Below are positions 44,703 to 57,142 of a stretch of 64,000 bases of DNA, piece after piece. Position numbers and translations under genes: made by a program. How positions within the stretch are numbered: position 1 is the first letter of the stretch; each line of letters opens with the position of its first letter. This DNA comes from Rhodocollybia butyracea (taxonomy: Eukaryota; Basidiomycota; Agaricomycetes; Agaricales; Omphalotaceae), in NCBI GenBank assembly GCA_015501585.1, contig JADNRY010000198.1:52302-116301 (forward strand), written 5' to 3'. The notes under the pieces were generated by a model. The model ran no database searches and was not told where the DNA came from. It saw only the letters and a list, made by a program, of their open reading frames with translations.

Positions 44703-45609
44703 CTCTGGCTAGGTTTTCGTTCTTTAAGTACATTATTAAGTTGTTTTTTCCTTTTTTTTTTGTGCAAAAAAAAAGGAATGCGTTGCTGGAGTGATTTTTT
44801 GTTACGAGGATTAAACTGTGAATATTAGTACCCTGCGCTAGTAGAATGGAAAGTTAACTACGATCACTGATATCTCTGCAATACTATGTATCATAATTCT
44901 TAAAGGATTTCCAAGGTTGAGGAATGGCCTTAAGTTGGTTGTTTGCGTTAGGCTGGAGTAGGAATAGATTGGAATTTGGATTCTGGTAGCTACATTCTTT
45001 GTACAATCCGACTTTATTCCTGAAGCTCGGGTTTGAGTGTCTCACTGGCGAAAGGTATGTGCTTAGGTCTCGGGGCTATTTTCGCAACTCCCCACAGATC
45101 TGACTAGAAAAGAGGGTCACAAGCACTAGCTGAGGCTCTCCATCCAGATGGATCTTTGAGTTGAAATGAGGCCGACTTGGAGCGAGGGAATTGCGGTGGA
45201 CAAGAGTGATTTAGTCAATATCTTAGATACTCAGCCTTACTGCTGACGTTCGAATTCCAATTATAAATATCTACATCACCATATCGGCTTCTTCTCTTCA
45301 TCCCACGTGGGTTCGCAGCTCCTTCACAGGTTCAAGTTCCTTGAAATACTAAGAGTTTGGGTTTGCTCGCTCCGAAGTTGTACCGTCGCTTTCGTTAGTA
45401 TGTAAGCCACGCTCACCTCCACAGCTTTCGGCTCCAGGTTCGTGCAGCGAATTCTTCGCGAGTGACTTTTGACATTATTAGAAAGAAACGCTCGGAAGAT
45501 TTTGGATTTGATCCAATATACATGGGCCAAGCCTACATTGCGCTTGAACGGAACGGAGAACACAGAATTACAACTATTACAACTCTACACTGCCACACTA
45601 CGAATCTCT
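44703..45609. other. Intergenic region with a truncated copy of the secreted-protein gene
   Basis: The part 45010-45345 matches 51490-51880, which includes the 3' end of the secreted-protein gene at 51775-52461 (blocks GTCTCACTGGCGAAAGGTA, GACAAGAGTGATTTA, TCATCCCACGTGG). No intact gene lies here. Confidence 0.6.
45010..45345 (-). pseudogene. 3' fragment of the secreted-protein gene family
   Basis: This is a diverged partial copy of the 3' end of the gene 51775-52461 and its downstream flank. It stops abruptly at about 45345, inside the region that codes for the last exon in the intact copy. It marks the left edge of the duplicated F-box segment. Confidence 0.6.
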
Positions 45610-47872
45610 TCACTCCGTATCATCAAGCCTGCACGGAACCTCAGGATCCCACCAAGCAAGGGGATTTGGAAGCTCATCTTTGAATCCATCTTCAGAGATC
45701 CTTACCTCAGTCCAAGAACAACATCCATCCGAAAACGTCTCCAGCGTTGGACAATAAACACAAAACAATCGTGCCGTGTTCCATCCACGACAATCATACG
45801 TATCCTTCTCAGCTTTCTCAGATAGACGCAAAAGCTCCGCGTCGCTTTCGAAGACCTCTTCCAACTTGGCTCGGTCAAGATTCGGGGTGTGAGTGGTACT
45901 TAACTGACGCTCGATCTCCGCCTGCTTTTCAAAAACCAACATCAGACTTGGGAGGTTGGTAGCCAGGTGGAACATGTTCCAGCTGAAGCGACGCAGCCGG
46001 CTGAAACCCGTGAAACACCGTGCGTATTCCCAGGTTGGATGGCGCCAGGGTAATGGTAGAGTTTGGCACTTGCTTATCCCTCGGTAAAGGGACAGCTCAA
46101 GGATATGAGGGAAGAACTCAGCGATACGCTCGAATAACACCAGACCTGCATCCTGAAGCCCGACAAGGACCAGAACTTCTAATGAAACGTTTCCGGAATG
46201 AAGAGCCTCCAGTAGGTCAATGATGATGATGTCAGAATGAGCGAAGCAGGTATGGATTTTGAGGTGTGAAAGAGGGAAGGAGATGGTGTTATTGATGGTG
46301 GAGAGCTTCTGGAACGAGTTTGTAAGGAACTGAACATCGATGTAGTGAGATAAAAACAATCGTTGCAGAGTCTTGAACATGGCGAGTGGGGGAGCAGAAT
46401 CTTCGCTGAGTAGAGAAGGAATCATCGGTTCCATAAGGTTTCACGGGGGGGATCCAGATAGTGAAAGGTGAGAAGATTTGGAAAAAGGATAAGAAGGAGC
46501 CAAGTGAGTTCGTCGGAAGGATGCTGAAAATCGACAGAATATGATGATAATTCAAGGAACTGCACCTGACCACAAGTTGGCAAGTCATTCGGGCCTGTGA
46601 TTGCTCGAGTAAGATCGTCATGCTGCATGGAGTAACTCAGTGTGATGGAGTGCAAATGAACGAGTTGAACGATAATTTGCATCAAGCTGCAGGTGATGTC
46701 CAGGTGTGAAAGGTTTAAAACTCTAACATTGTGCATGAGAGCAATAGTTTCATTCAGAGAAGATGTTATGGACGGGAGAAAGGTTTCACGATCGAGGATG
46801 TGAGGGGTAAAAGAACCATCGAGCGATTGCGAGAATAGCCTCCCAAAATTCTGAAACGTTAATTTGTTGACTGTCATCAAAAGGTCCGGCCGCGTTCGCA
46901 AGAAATGTGAGTATTGCAGAAAGCGAGTCCGAGCCTTCAAGGCTAGCGGTTCCAGACCTTCTTTGATCAGCTTGAAGGGAATGTCATAATGTTTTAGCCC
47001 GAGAGAAACACTCTGGTGAAGCAATAGATTAACATCTGTAATGGTACAGAAGGAGCAAACATAGCTTGCCTTGAATGTGTATGGACGCCCAAGCTGATAA
47101 AGTTGTTTGTTTGTTGCCGAAAGAAGTCGAGCGTTTTCTAGTGACACTGTGGCAAGTATCAAGTCCAGTACCTCTGTCGGCAGATCCAGAAGACATAGTT
47201 TCTGGATTTTGGGTCCATCTTGATGTAAGATGTGTAATTGAGAAATACGTTCTGCGAAATAGACCTATCATGAAGAGAACTGATCCACGATATCAGCCAG
47301 ACAAACCCGTTTGCTTAACGACATGATTGAAGTCGATTCTCCGCGGGATCTTTCATTTCAGACGAAAGTCTTTCCAGTCTTCCTTTGTGATCTTGTAGAA
47401 AAGTTGATTTCGCAAGAAACCGTCTTCGTCTTCTTCCTGGACTAATAAGATACAAACAGTGTCCTTGATGCGAAAGACATCATTGAAGAAGGACTCCCAG
47501 ATAGGCTTGAGCTCGTTGAACCTCGTTTCATGTCTACCGCTGAGGTCAAGGTCGCCCTACCAAACAGAATCAGAAAGACGAAACTAAAGGGATAAACAAG
47601 CCACGCACCTTTAGAAAACCCTCAATGATATCAAAAAACCGAAAATACTGGAAGACTCGAAAGTAGTCTGGATCTTGGTAGTAGCCAGATATGTCCCCTT
47701 CATCGAGAGTAACTGGAATCGGCTCCTGAGCCTCAAGTTTAGACTCGGGAAGCCGATGGTGGTTGTGATTCCAAGTATCATATTCGAGGTTATCATAAGA
47801 CCGCATCTCTGGCCTACGCCAGTTAAAGAAGAATTTCTTGTGGAGGTTTTCTATGAGGGAATGTGGATCCAT
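45610..47872 (-). pseudogene. F-box/LRR-like gene, copy 1, disrupted
   Basis: Minus-strand order: an N-terminal domain from ATG 47872 (DISGYYQDPDYFRVFQYFRF), an intron GTGCGT...TGGTAG, the segment WESFFNDVFRIKDTVCILLV, then an F-box (KLCLLDLPTEVLDLILATVS) and a long leucine-rich C-terminal part to 45610. The TFK codons before the LRR part are followed by a GC..AG intron. Two lesions are visible against copy 2: TGG to TGA at 47353-47355 (before KIPRR) and a one-base deletion near 46425-46435 (LWN to a stop). The splice sites are otherwise kept. The parent would be an SCF-type F-box protein with a novel N-terminal domain. Confidence 0.78.
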
Positions 47873-48649
47873 GACGGTTAAGGGTACTGAGCACTGGTCA
47901 TAAGGGCATATTAGGCTTCACGGCCACGTGATAGCTGTTATTTATTAGAGCTATAGTGAATGACTTTTCTTCACTAACTACAAGACGGCTAGCCAGGCTA
48001 GGTGGCATTTAATCCAAAAGACACGGGAATGAGTCGGCAAACGGGCTAGCTTAACCCTGTCTGAGACGCATAGTGGGCGATGAACAAGTTGAAGTCCTAC
48101 AATTCAAAGTAGTTGCCCGAACATGACCCCGTTAGCAAAGATATTTGAGAGCAACTCTCCCTCAAATATAATGAAAAAACCGTACAAAAATCCACCGTGC
48201 GACTCCCAAAATAAAGTTCCATATCCTTCCATATCTCAACACATACTCGGATCACAAACAAATAGTAAGGCTGCCAAAGAGGACCAAGAAGAGGACAGAA
48301 GATGATGGGCATGAAGAAACATGAAACTTGAAACTTGCTAATCTTGGCAGTATCCTCTATGCTTTTCTCATAAGTTTACCTCCAAAATTATGGTATATGT
48401 TAGTTTCGGCGTACACGTTTAACTCGCCACAAGTAACTGCTGGAGCTTAAGATTTAGTGGATTTTTACAGCTAGAGAAACTTTAACTGTACTGATGTTTA
48501 CAATATCATGGGACATCGATGTTAAACACGGAAGGTTTTGGGTCCGATGGAACAGTACATTCTGAATGTAGGCCATGGTAAGGACGCATTGCGCATGAAT
48601 GAGACACTGTAAACAAATAAAATCTCTGCGAAACAGTCCATGATTACAT
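47873..48649. other. Intergenic region between the two F-box copies
   Basis: The region should hold the promoter of copy 1 and the 3' flank of copy 2. I see no supported gene; frames here are short and AT-rich. Confidence 0.5.
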
Positions 48650-50928
48650 TTATATCACCACCACATCCCTTGACTCCAAATCATTGGGCCTCCACGGAAT
48701 CATAGGATCCCACCGAGCCTGCGAACCCCGAAGCTCATCGATGAATCCATCTCCAGAAATTCGCACCTCAAACCACGAACGACACCCATCCGAAAATGTC
48801 TCCAACGTTGGACAATGAACACAAAACAAACGCGCCGTGTTCCATCCATCGCAGTCGTACATATCATCAGCCTTCACAGATAGACGCAAAAGCTCTGCAT
48901 CGTCTTCGAAAACCTCTTCTAATTTGGCTTGGTCAATATTCGGGGTGTGAGCGATACGTAGCTGATGTTCGATCTCTGCCTGCCTTTCAAAAACCAGCAT
49001 TGGTCTTGGAAGGTTGGTAGCGAGGTGGTGCAGGTTCCAGCTAAAGTACCGTAACCGGGTGAAACGCGTAAAACACTGTGCGTATTCCCAGGTTGGATGG
49101 TGCCAAGGTGATGATCGAGCTTGACGCTTGCTTGTCCCTCGGAAAAGAGACAACTCGAGAACGTTAGGGAAGAAATCGGTAATACTCTCAAATAACGCAA
49201 GATCTGCATTCTGAAGACCAACGAGGATGAGAACTTCTAACGCAGCCTTTCCAGAATGAAGAGCCTCCAGTAAGTCGATGACGACGCTGTCAGAGAGCCC
49301 AAAGCAAGTATGGATTTTGAGGTGTGTGAGAGGGAATGAAATGGCACTATTGATCGCGGAGAGCTTCTGGAACGAGGCTGTCAAAAACTGAACATCGACA
49401 TAGTGAGATAAGAACAACTGGTGTAAAGCCTTGAACATGGCGAGAGAGGGAGCAAAATCTTCACCAAGTTGAGATGGAATTGGAGGGCTCCACAAGGTTT
49501 CACGAGGGGGCTCAAATAGTGGAAGATGAAAAGATTTGGAAAGAGGATAAGAAAGAGCCACGCGAATTTGTCAGAAGGATGCTGAAAATTAACAGAATAT
49601 GAAGATAGTTCAAGGAATTGCACCTGACCGCACGTCAACAACTCATTCTCCATGATTGCTCGAGTAAGATCATCATGTTGCATGGAATAACCCAGTCTGA
49701 TGGAGTGCAAATGAACGAGTTGAGCCAGAGTTTGCATCAAGCTGCGAGTTACGTCGACGTGAAACAGATTTAAAACTCTGATATTGTGCGTGAGAGCAAT
49801 AGTCTCGTTCAGAGAAGAGGTGATGGGAGGAAGAAAGGTTTCACCATCGAGAATATGAGGTGTAAAAGAACCATCAGGCGTTTGTGAGAATAGCCTCCCA
49901 AATTTCTGAAACGTCAATTCATTGACTGCCATCAAAAGACCTGGACGCGTGAGCAAGAAACACGAGTATTGCAGAAAACGAGTCCGAGCCTTCAAGCTCA
50001 AGGCTTGCGGTTCCAGACCTTCTTCAACCAATCTGAAGTCAGTGGTCGTTAGGCTAAGAGAAAGACTCTGGAATAGAGAAATAGATTAACATCCATATCA
50101 GTAAAGAAGAAGCAAATAGATTATAGCGGAACTTGCCTTGAAAGTGTATGGACGCCCAAGCCGATAGAGTCGTTTGCTTGTGGCCGAAAGAAGTCGAGCG
50201 TTTTCAAGTGACGCCACGCTGAGTATCAAGTCCAACACCTCTGTCGGTAGATCCAGAAGACATAGTTTCTGGATTTTAGGCCCATCTTGATGCAAGGCAC
50301 ATAACTGACATATCCGTTCTGCGAAATAGACCTAGCATGAAAAAAATCGATCCATGATATCAACAGCAAGACAAACCCGTTTGCTTAACGACGTGATTGA
50401 AGTCGAGTCTCCGCGGAATCTTCCATTTGAAGCGAAAATCCTTCCACTCTTCCTCCGTGATCTTGTAGAAAGGCTGGTTTTGGGAGAAACCGTCTTCGTC
50501 TTCTTCTTGAACTAACGAGATACGAGCAGTGTCCTTGACGCGGAAGACATCATCAAAGAAAAGTTTCCATAGAGGCTTGAGCTCGTTAAGCCTCGTTTCG
50601 TGGCGACCACTGAGGTCAAGATTGCCCTGTCAAACAGAATCAGAGACTAAATCAAAGGAATAACTAAGCCACGCACCTTTAGAAAACCCTCGATAATAGA
50701 AAAGAATCGAAACTATTGGAAGACTCGAAAGTAATCTGGATCTTGGTCGTATTCCGATATGTCTCCCTCATCAGTGACTGGGATTGATTTTCGCTCAGAT
50801 TCGGAAAGCCGATGAAAGCTGTGGGTTTGAGCTTCGTATTCGAGGTTATCATAAGCCCGCATCTCTGGCCACCCCAAGTGGAAGATGAAGTTCTTGCCCC
50901 GGTTTTCTAAGAGAGAATGCGGATCCAT
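48650..50928 (-). pseudogene. F-box/LRR-like gene, copy 2, disrupted
   Basis: This is a tandem paralogue of 45610-47872 with the same exon order. First exon 50677-50928 starts MDPHSLLENRGKNFIFHLGW; a TAG at 50713-50715 replaces the Tyr of QYFRFF. Later exons give EEWKDFRFKWKIPRRLDFNH (intact where copy 1 has TGA), the F-box LLDLPTEVLDLILSVASLEN and the leucine-rich part. The GC..AG intron (GCAAGT...TTCCAG) is shared. A missing base near 49505-49515 (FHYLSP versus FHYLDPP in copy 1) breaks the frame once more, after which PPRETLWSPPIPSQLGEDFA is open to the stop at 48650. Both copies are therefore dead, by different mutations. Confidence 0.78.
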
Positions 50929-51774
50929 GACAGTTCAAAGAGAAATTGCATAAGTGACAGAACTCGAAGTGACAGAACTTGAAATGCACAAGTCACTTTT
51001 GCAATTTCTGTCACTTATGCGATTTCTCTCCGAACTTGTCATTTCACGACGTTGAAAAATGCCATTGGGAAAGTCTGGGAAGACAAAGACTTCATAATGG
51101 AGACAACAGCAAACCTCTCGTGAACCCGGAGCGATGTTCAAGAATGATGTTCAACAACGACTCGAGTGGTTACAAGATCGTATAAGCTTAACCCGACTCC
51201 CAGAGAAAGCTCCATTTTCAACATATGCCCCATCTGCGATCATCGGTATACTATGCTTCCTCTAGCTATGACAACTCATTCGACCTACCTCTTGACCAGC
51301 TTCAAAAGCTGAACTCTCCGAGACAGTAATAATCAAGGCATATCCCAAGTATGCTGTTTTGTCTATCCCACTAACCATATGCATATCCCTCCATCACCCC
51401 CAACAATCGCGTTGCACATGTCGAGCCCGCCACGGCAGTGTGCGAGCTGGGTTCCGGCTACGCCCTTTATACCGGCTTTATCATCCTGAAGCCGTTTGAG
51501 TGTCTCGCCGGCGAAAGGTAGGTTTCGATTCTCCTATCCAGACTTTATTGCATCGGCATAGTAGGAGGTTCCTTGGGGACATTTTCGCAATCATAAACTT
51601 GGAGTCATAGATCTGAGTAGGAAAGAGGGCCAAAAGCTCTTCTCTAGATGTATATGTGAGTTGAAAGTGAGGCCGACTCGAAGCAAAGAAATTTCGATGG
51701 ACAAGAGTGATTTAATCGATACTTTAGAGATACTCGGCCTTACTGCCGACGTTCGCATCCCAATTATTACCGTA
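50929..51774. other. Intergenic region with inverted repeat near the F-box start
   Basis: At 50935-51030 AGTGACAGAACTCGAAGTGACA and the inverted counterparts (TTGCAATTTCTGTCACTTAT) form an imperfect palindrome directly upstream of copy 2. The segment from 51490 on is the downstream flank of the secreted-protein gene. No gene is supported. Confidence 0.5.
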
Positions 51775-52461
51775 CTAAATATCTGCATCACCATATCTAT
51801 GTCTTCTCTCCATCCCACGTGGACTCGCAGGCTTCGGAGGATCCAGATTCCAGCCCTTCACAGGTTCGAGTTCCTTGAAGAACTGTGCCTCCCCTGCTTT
51901 CCAGACATGTTCGTCAACAACCTCCTTGTTAAACGGAAGTATCACAAGTGCGCCCGACTCCTTTTCGAGATAGTAAACCCCCCTATCGAACCCGTCGCCG
52001 CCTTTTCGACTTTCTTGATCCATGCAAAACATGGCTTACATTTAGGCGGTCCATTCAGTCTGAGATATACCATATCGGTATATGGTACCCCGTTTCTGTT
52101 CTGCCATCCGACGACTGGTCTTCGTTCTACCTCGATGGCAGTCGCGATTTCCAGCTCCGAGGCCAGGGTTCTAACTAGATTTATGACTGCGCTCTTGGGG
52201 TTCCTAGTATTGAGGGAAAGTGGAGGTCGTTTGGATCCTTTGGGAGCTATGATCGGCTTTCCCGTCGTCTGGATGAAGGTCGCCACTATCGCGGGCTGAG
52301 GGAAAAGTGAAGCAGAAGACGAAAGAAGATTAGATATGCAGGATTGAAATCAAAATGACTTAAGAACTCACTTGACCAATACGTTTAGGACCTCTAACAG
52401 ACAGTGCAGATGGCACCAGGGAAACGAGCCCGAGAAGGAGGAATATACGAATGTAACGCAT
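51775..52461 (-). CDS. Putative secreted protein, three exons, 190 aa
   Basis: Exons on the minus strand are 52372-52461, 52040-52295 and 51775-52001, 191 codons. The N-terminus MRYIRIFLLLGLVSLVPSAL is a clear signal peptide, probably cleaved near the following Ser-Val-Arg. The mature part contains PIIAPKGSKRPPLSLN, ELEIATAIEVERRPVV and PYTDMVYLRLNGPPK, then GFDRGVYYLEKESGALVILP. I know no family for it. The first intron (76 nt) is standard; the second is only 38 nt and is chosen because it joins two frames that both look coding, so it is the weakest point of the model. Starting at an upstream in-frame ATG would hide the signal peptide. Confidence 0.6.
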
Positions 52462-53243
52462 TGTATGAAGTTTATACGAGAAGGATTTTGGGGTGTTGAA
52501 GCCTACCTGAGGCAATGGGTACAGAACCAGCTGTTGAAGGATGCGCCTTTTGCTTGACTGCATTTTATATTCCTGTCCAGGTCAAATGGTTACGCGAAGC
52601 TGTGGGCTCCAGATCCGATTTGATGAAAACACAAGCTAGCATCCGCCATAGCACGTTTTGGGTCTTGACTTTACTTGGTATAGGAATTTGAAACTTGAAG
52701 TTCACGTTGAGTTCAGGGTGAACCTGCTACTGAACAGAGCCTTTTTATAGTAATGAGAAAGGGCTACACCAGGTGACACCAAGGACCGAGTCGCAATCGG
52801 TGACGATTCTGTTCGAAAACGCCCTTCAATGCATATGGTCCCCTTTGGTTTATTCAAACTTGGTCTCCAAAACGCAGCCGTTTCCAGGGTCAACTAATGT
52901 TAACGAAGTATTCAGATGATAAGGAACCATCGAACCAATCCAGACCAATCCCTGCAGATCCCTGCTCACTCTCAGTCCCTCTCAGTCCCTACCTGTAGAC
53001 TGGTGATTGCCGAACCTTTAGGTTTGGCTCCTTACGATAAAGTTGAAGGTATTTCCAAACTATTCCCACGACTACCATATTGGGACGAGATATTTCCTTA
53101 TTTGTGCAAACAACTGTGGTACTGACACGTATGCTGGTGATCACGTGAGGTACACGTCAACTGACAACGTCGTCGACGACTTTTCTTTCACTCTTCGACT
53201 CTCCTTTGTGTTCATCTTTCCATCCACACTTTTTTTAAAAAAA
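52462..53243. other. Intergenic region before Helitron 2
   Basis: I see no supported gene. Short frames on both strands lack motifs. A CAGTCCCTCTCAGTCCCTA stretch and an A-run precede the first possible ATG at 53244. Confidence 0.5.
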
Positions 53244-53498
53244 ATGTACAACTCCTGGCAACTATCTCCATCTGCTTCCACTTCTCTGTCCTCTCATAGC
53301 TCAACAACTCTGGTAAGGTCCTGCCGGATGTATCTCATGTCACCTACCAACATATCCTGTCTTCTAGCCTCAAACAGCAGTTCCAAATCGTGGTAATCTG
53401 TTATCTTTGGAGGAGCTATCGGTTTTCTCTGTGCGTAGCAAATGTTTTTTTAAATTTTTCTGCTTTTCTGATGGATCTTTTGCTAGGACTCTTCTTTC

Positions 53499-56400
53499 GT
53501 GTATGAAAATGGCTTTGAAACCGCTAGCGCTAATGATAATGATAACGATAATGATAACGATAACGATAACGATAATGATAACGATAATGAGAACAGCATT
53601 CAACACGATCTGAACCTGCTCACTTCCACAACATCTACACCAACTCCGAATACTACTATTTCATTTACATATCTTCGTTCCGACTTCGTTTACATTCCTG
53701 TGGAACTTAAGCCACTTGTAGTCAAGTATCTTATTCAATCCAAGTCCTTCAGTACCAATGACCTTCGAAAGCTTGCTACTTTACATGTTGCTCTTTCATC
53801 CCGTCACCCTGACAATAAGTACAAGACCACTGCCGAGCTGCGCAGTGACTTCTCTGTGCATTCTTGCACAAATGTATGCTTAATCCGCCGTGCCCATGCT
53901 CTTCAGGCCTCTGTAGAGTATGATGATATCTCTGACCATGATTTTATTACTTCAGCTAAATCTTTGAACCTTCGTAACTATGAATCTCCGCATTCTACTG
54001 CCCAAAAGCGTAAACAAATACAGTTGGATACTTCACGCAAGAAGAAAAACATGACTGTTAACCAAGGTTCTATTCCTCCTCCCCTGCATATTGATTGTCT
54101 CCAGGATGATACGGAATGGCTCAACATCCTCACATGGGATGAGAAGGTTAACATTCTCAAAGAAGCTCATGATGCTGGTAGTAACGAGTCTGTTCATCGT
54201 TATGATTGTTCATTCTGTGGAAGATATGAGCCAAGTAGTACTTGCTTTTTGATTCCTTGCGCCGAGCTTGATATATCATTGTTGGAGACAGCAACTCAAG
54301 AGATTCGTCAAAAATTAAATCAACCTCAGATTCAATGCTTTTGCCCAGAGACGATCGAAAATGATTGTTATCGCTTATGTTTTTATTGCAAAAAAGAAGT
54401 TAAATACACAAGAGGCGATGATGGCCAACGAAAACACCGTTCATTTCACGGTATTCCTGTTCGCAGTTATGCTAATGGTACTTGGACTGGTTCACTTCCA
54501 TCTGCCTTACAAGGTTTGACATTTCTTGAAGAGCAGTGCATTGCGCGCGCACGAACTACAAAATGTATGTTTAAGCTTGAACTTGGGCCTACAGGCCAGT
54601 TTGCTTCACGTGGAAATGTATGTATATTCCCTCAAGATCCTAGTCCTCTCGGTACATGTCTGCCTCCACCATTGTCTCAGCTCCATGATGAAGTTTGTGT
54701 TATTTTCATTGGGTCCCCAGATATTGAAGTAACAATTGAAATGCTATCACGGTCTCCATTACTTGTCCGCCGTTCTCGAATCATTGAAGCTCTTAAATGG
54801 CTAATCCAACATAATTCATTATACTCTGACCTCAACATTGACTTGGTTGAGGAGGCTGCTGCTCATTACCCTGAAGCTGGTATTCCAATCCCTATTCAGT
54901 CCATTATACGTGTCAATACCAATTCTGAGGGTGCTTCATATACTCAACAGGCTAATTCTGAACAGTTCAACCAGAATGTATCTCCACTGGGTATGCCCTC
55001 TTCTACAGTTATTGATGCGGATCATGCAGATTCTACTTACAAGATGCGTAAGCTTAATGCTCTGCAGAGACTTAAAGCTGGTCAAACCTCATTTATCAAA
55101 TATCCTTCAGGTTCTACTCCCTTGCCCACAAGGCACAGTCCTGATACATATGGCCATCTCTGGCCCACACTTTTTCCATATGGGTCGGAATGATGGAAAA
55201 TGACGATATACATTCTAATGATTCTATAGGTTTCAAGGAACTTCCTATGAGGACTCATGTTTCTCACCTACTGCAAAGTGGCCCAAATCGTCGGTTCCAG
55301 ACTCATTTGTCTTTCATGTTTGTTGTTAACAATATTCTACAACGTCGTGATACCTCTTACAATGCACGCTTAGCTGTAAAAAAATCTTGGTTTCCATGCG
55401 TGGATGCTCTTCTAAATAAAATTACTGATTCAACCATTGAATCTTTCACTGACAAACTCAAAAGAAATCCATTTGCTCGTGCAGAGACTGAAGGGGAGCA
55501 AGCTGCCACAAAGCTTATTCAGCATGTCAACTACATTGCAGAAGATGTACCTGGCTCAATGGCTGAAATTCAACACATGCGTGAAGAATTATATTCAATT
55601 GTACACACTGATGCTCTGCCACACATATTCTTGACCTTAAATCCAACAGATACCAATAATCCTATTACTCAAGTTAAAGCTGGCCGAGAAATTGACTTGG
55701 ATAAGTTCTTTCATGACTTGAAGCCTGGTGCTGAAAACTTGGAAAGGTCTTCTTTTGTGGCACAAAATCCAGTGGCTGCTGCTGAATTTTTTCATCACTC
55801 TGTTAGGACTCTTCTTCACATTCTTCTTGGAACTAAACGTAAAAATGGAAAGGGAATCTTTGGTGAAATTTCTGTATATTATGGTGTTGTTGAAGCTCAA
55901 GGTAGAGGTACACTCCATATACATCTGCTTGTATGGCTCCAGAAGGGTATGAATCCAATGGAGATCAAACAAAGATGCAAATCTAGTCCCAATTTTGTGG
56001 AAAAGTTAACTGCTTGGTATGATGATGTATTTTCACAAAATATCCCTGAGGATACACATCAATATATTCGAGAACAAGGTATGTATATCCGTCAACCTGT
56101 TATGAGCCGCTCCCAAGATCCAACAGAGCCCACTTTCCAGGAAAGTTTTGCTCAAGACCTACGGGATGTCCTTGAAAGTAGTGCCATGATTCATGAACAT
56201 GGTGACACTTGCTATAAGCATCTGCCAAAAAATATCAGATCTCTCCGTGATGATAATAAAGATTGCCGTTTTCAGCTTCCACGTGAGATGTCAGAGAAAA
56301 CACATTTTGATGAGGATGATGCCCTTGTTCTCAAATGTAACAATGGTTTTGTGAATGGACATAACCCTCTCATTACAATATCTCAGCGATGTAACAGTGA

Positions 56401-57142
56401 TGCTAAACCCATTGGATCAGGTACTGTGGCAATGGCAATGTTCCAATATGTAGGCAACTACACAGTGAAATTCACACTAGATACAGCATTAGTTTTCTCG
56501 GCATTATGTGCTTCCATCAAGATACTTGCAGAAAATCCCCCAATGGACATTGATGGTGTGATTGATACTGGAGAAAGAAGCCGACAACTACTTCTCAAGA
56601 CTGCCAATAAGCTAATTGCAAAACGTGAGCTATCCAGTCAGCAAGTGGCAACTGCACTTCTAGGGGAGCCTTCGCATTACACTAATCGTGCATTCCCAAG
56701 ATTTTACTGGTCGGGTATGCTTCGTGAAATTGCACGAGATATCTTTGATGATAACTATACATCCATTGATGAAAACATTACTGATGTTAATGTCTGTGAA
56801 GGACTGTCGGAACAACAGCAGCTTAGCCCCGATGAAGACGACTCTTTAATCTTCTTAATGGATCCTAAAGTCAGTAATGATAAAAATCAGCATTCTTCAA
56901 CAGGAAATTCTCTATTCAATGATTTTTTTCTTCCGACCACCAGAATTATTGATGTGGTGCACTTGGATATAATGTGTAATTTTGCCAAAGATAAACTTCC
57001 TCGAACTGAAACTCAAATAAAGACTTACTTACAGTTTCAACCTGGCCATCCACAATATGCAACCCACTGTTTAAAGCAAGTTACTGTGACTGAAAAACCC
57101 CCGCATCCCAGTTCTTGTTGGTTACTCAATTCCCCGCAATGA
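53499..57142 (+). pseudogene. Helitron 2 N-terminal and Rep regions, one frameshift
   Basis: The first frame (53499-55193) starts with a (ND)n stretch from a GATAAY microsatellite, then a Cys-rich zinc-like part (CSFCGRYEPSSTC, CFYCKKEV) and ends HLWPTLFPYG. The second frame (55190-57142) continues VSHLLQSGPNRRFQTHLSFM, then the Rep histidine motif in GRGTLHIHLLVWL and the two-tyrosine motif QYVGNYTVK (YxxxYxxK). The frames are linked by the loss of one base near 55185. So HUH and Y2 residues are present but not in one frame. A 5' exon from ATG 53244 is possible; I could not join it in phase. Confidence 0.82.
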
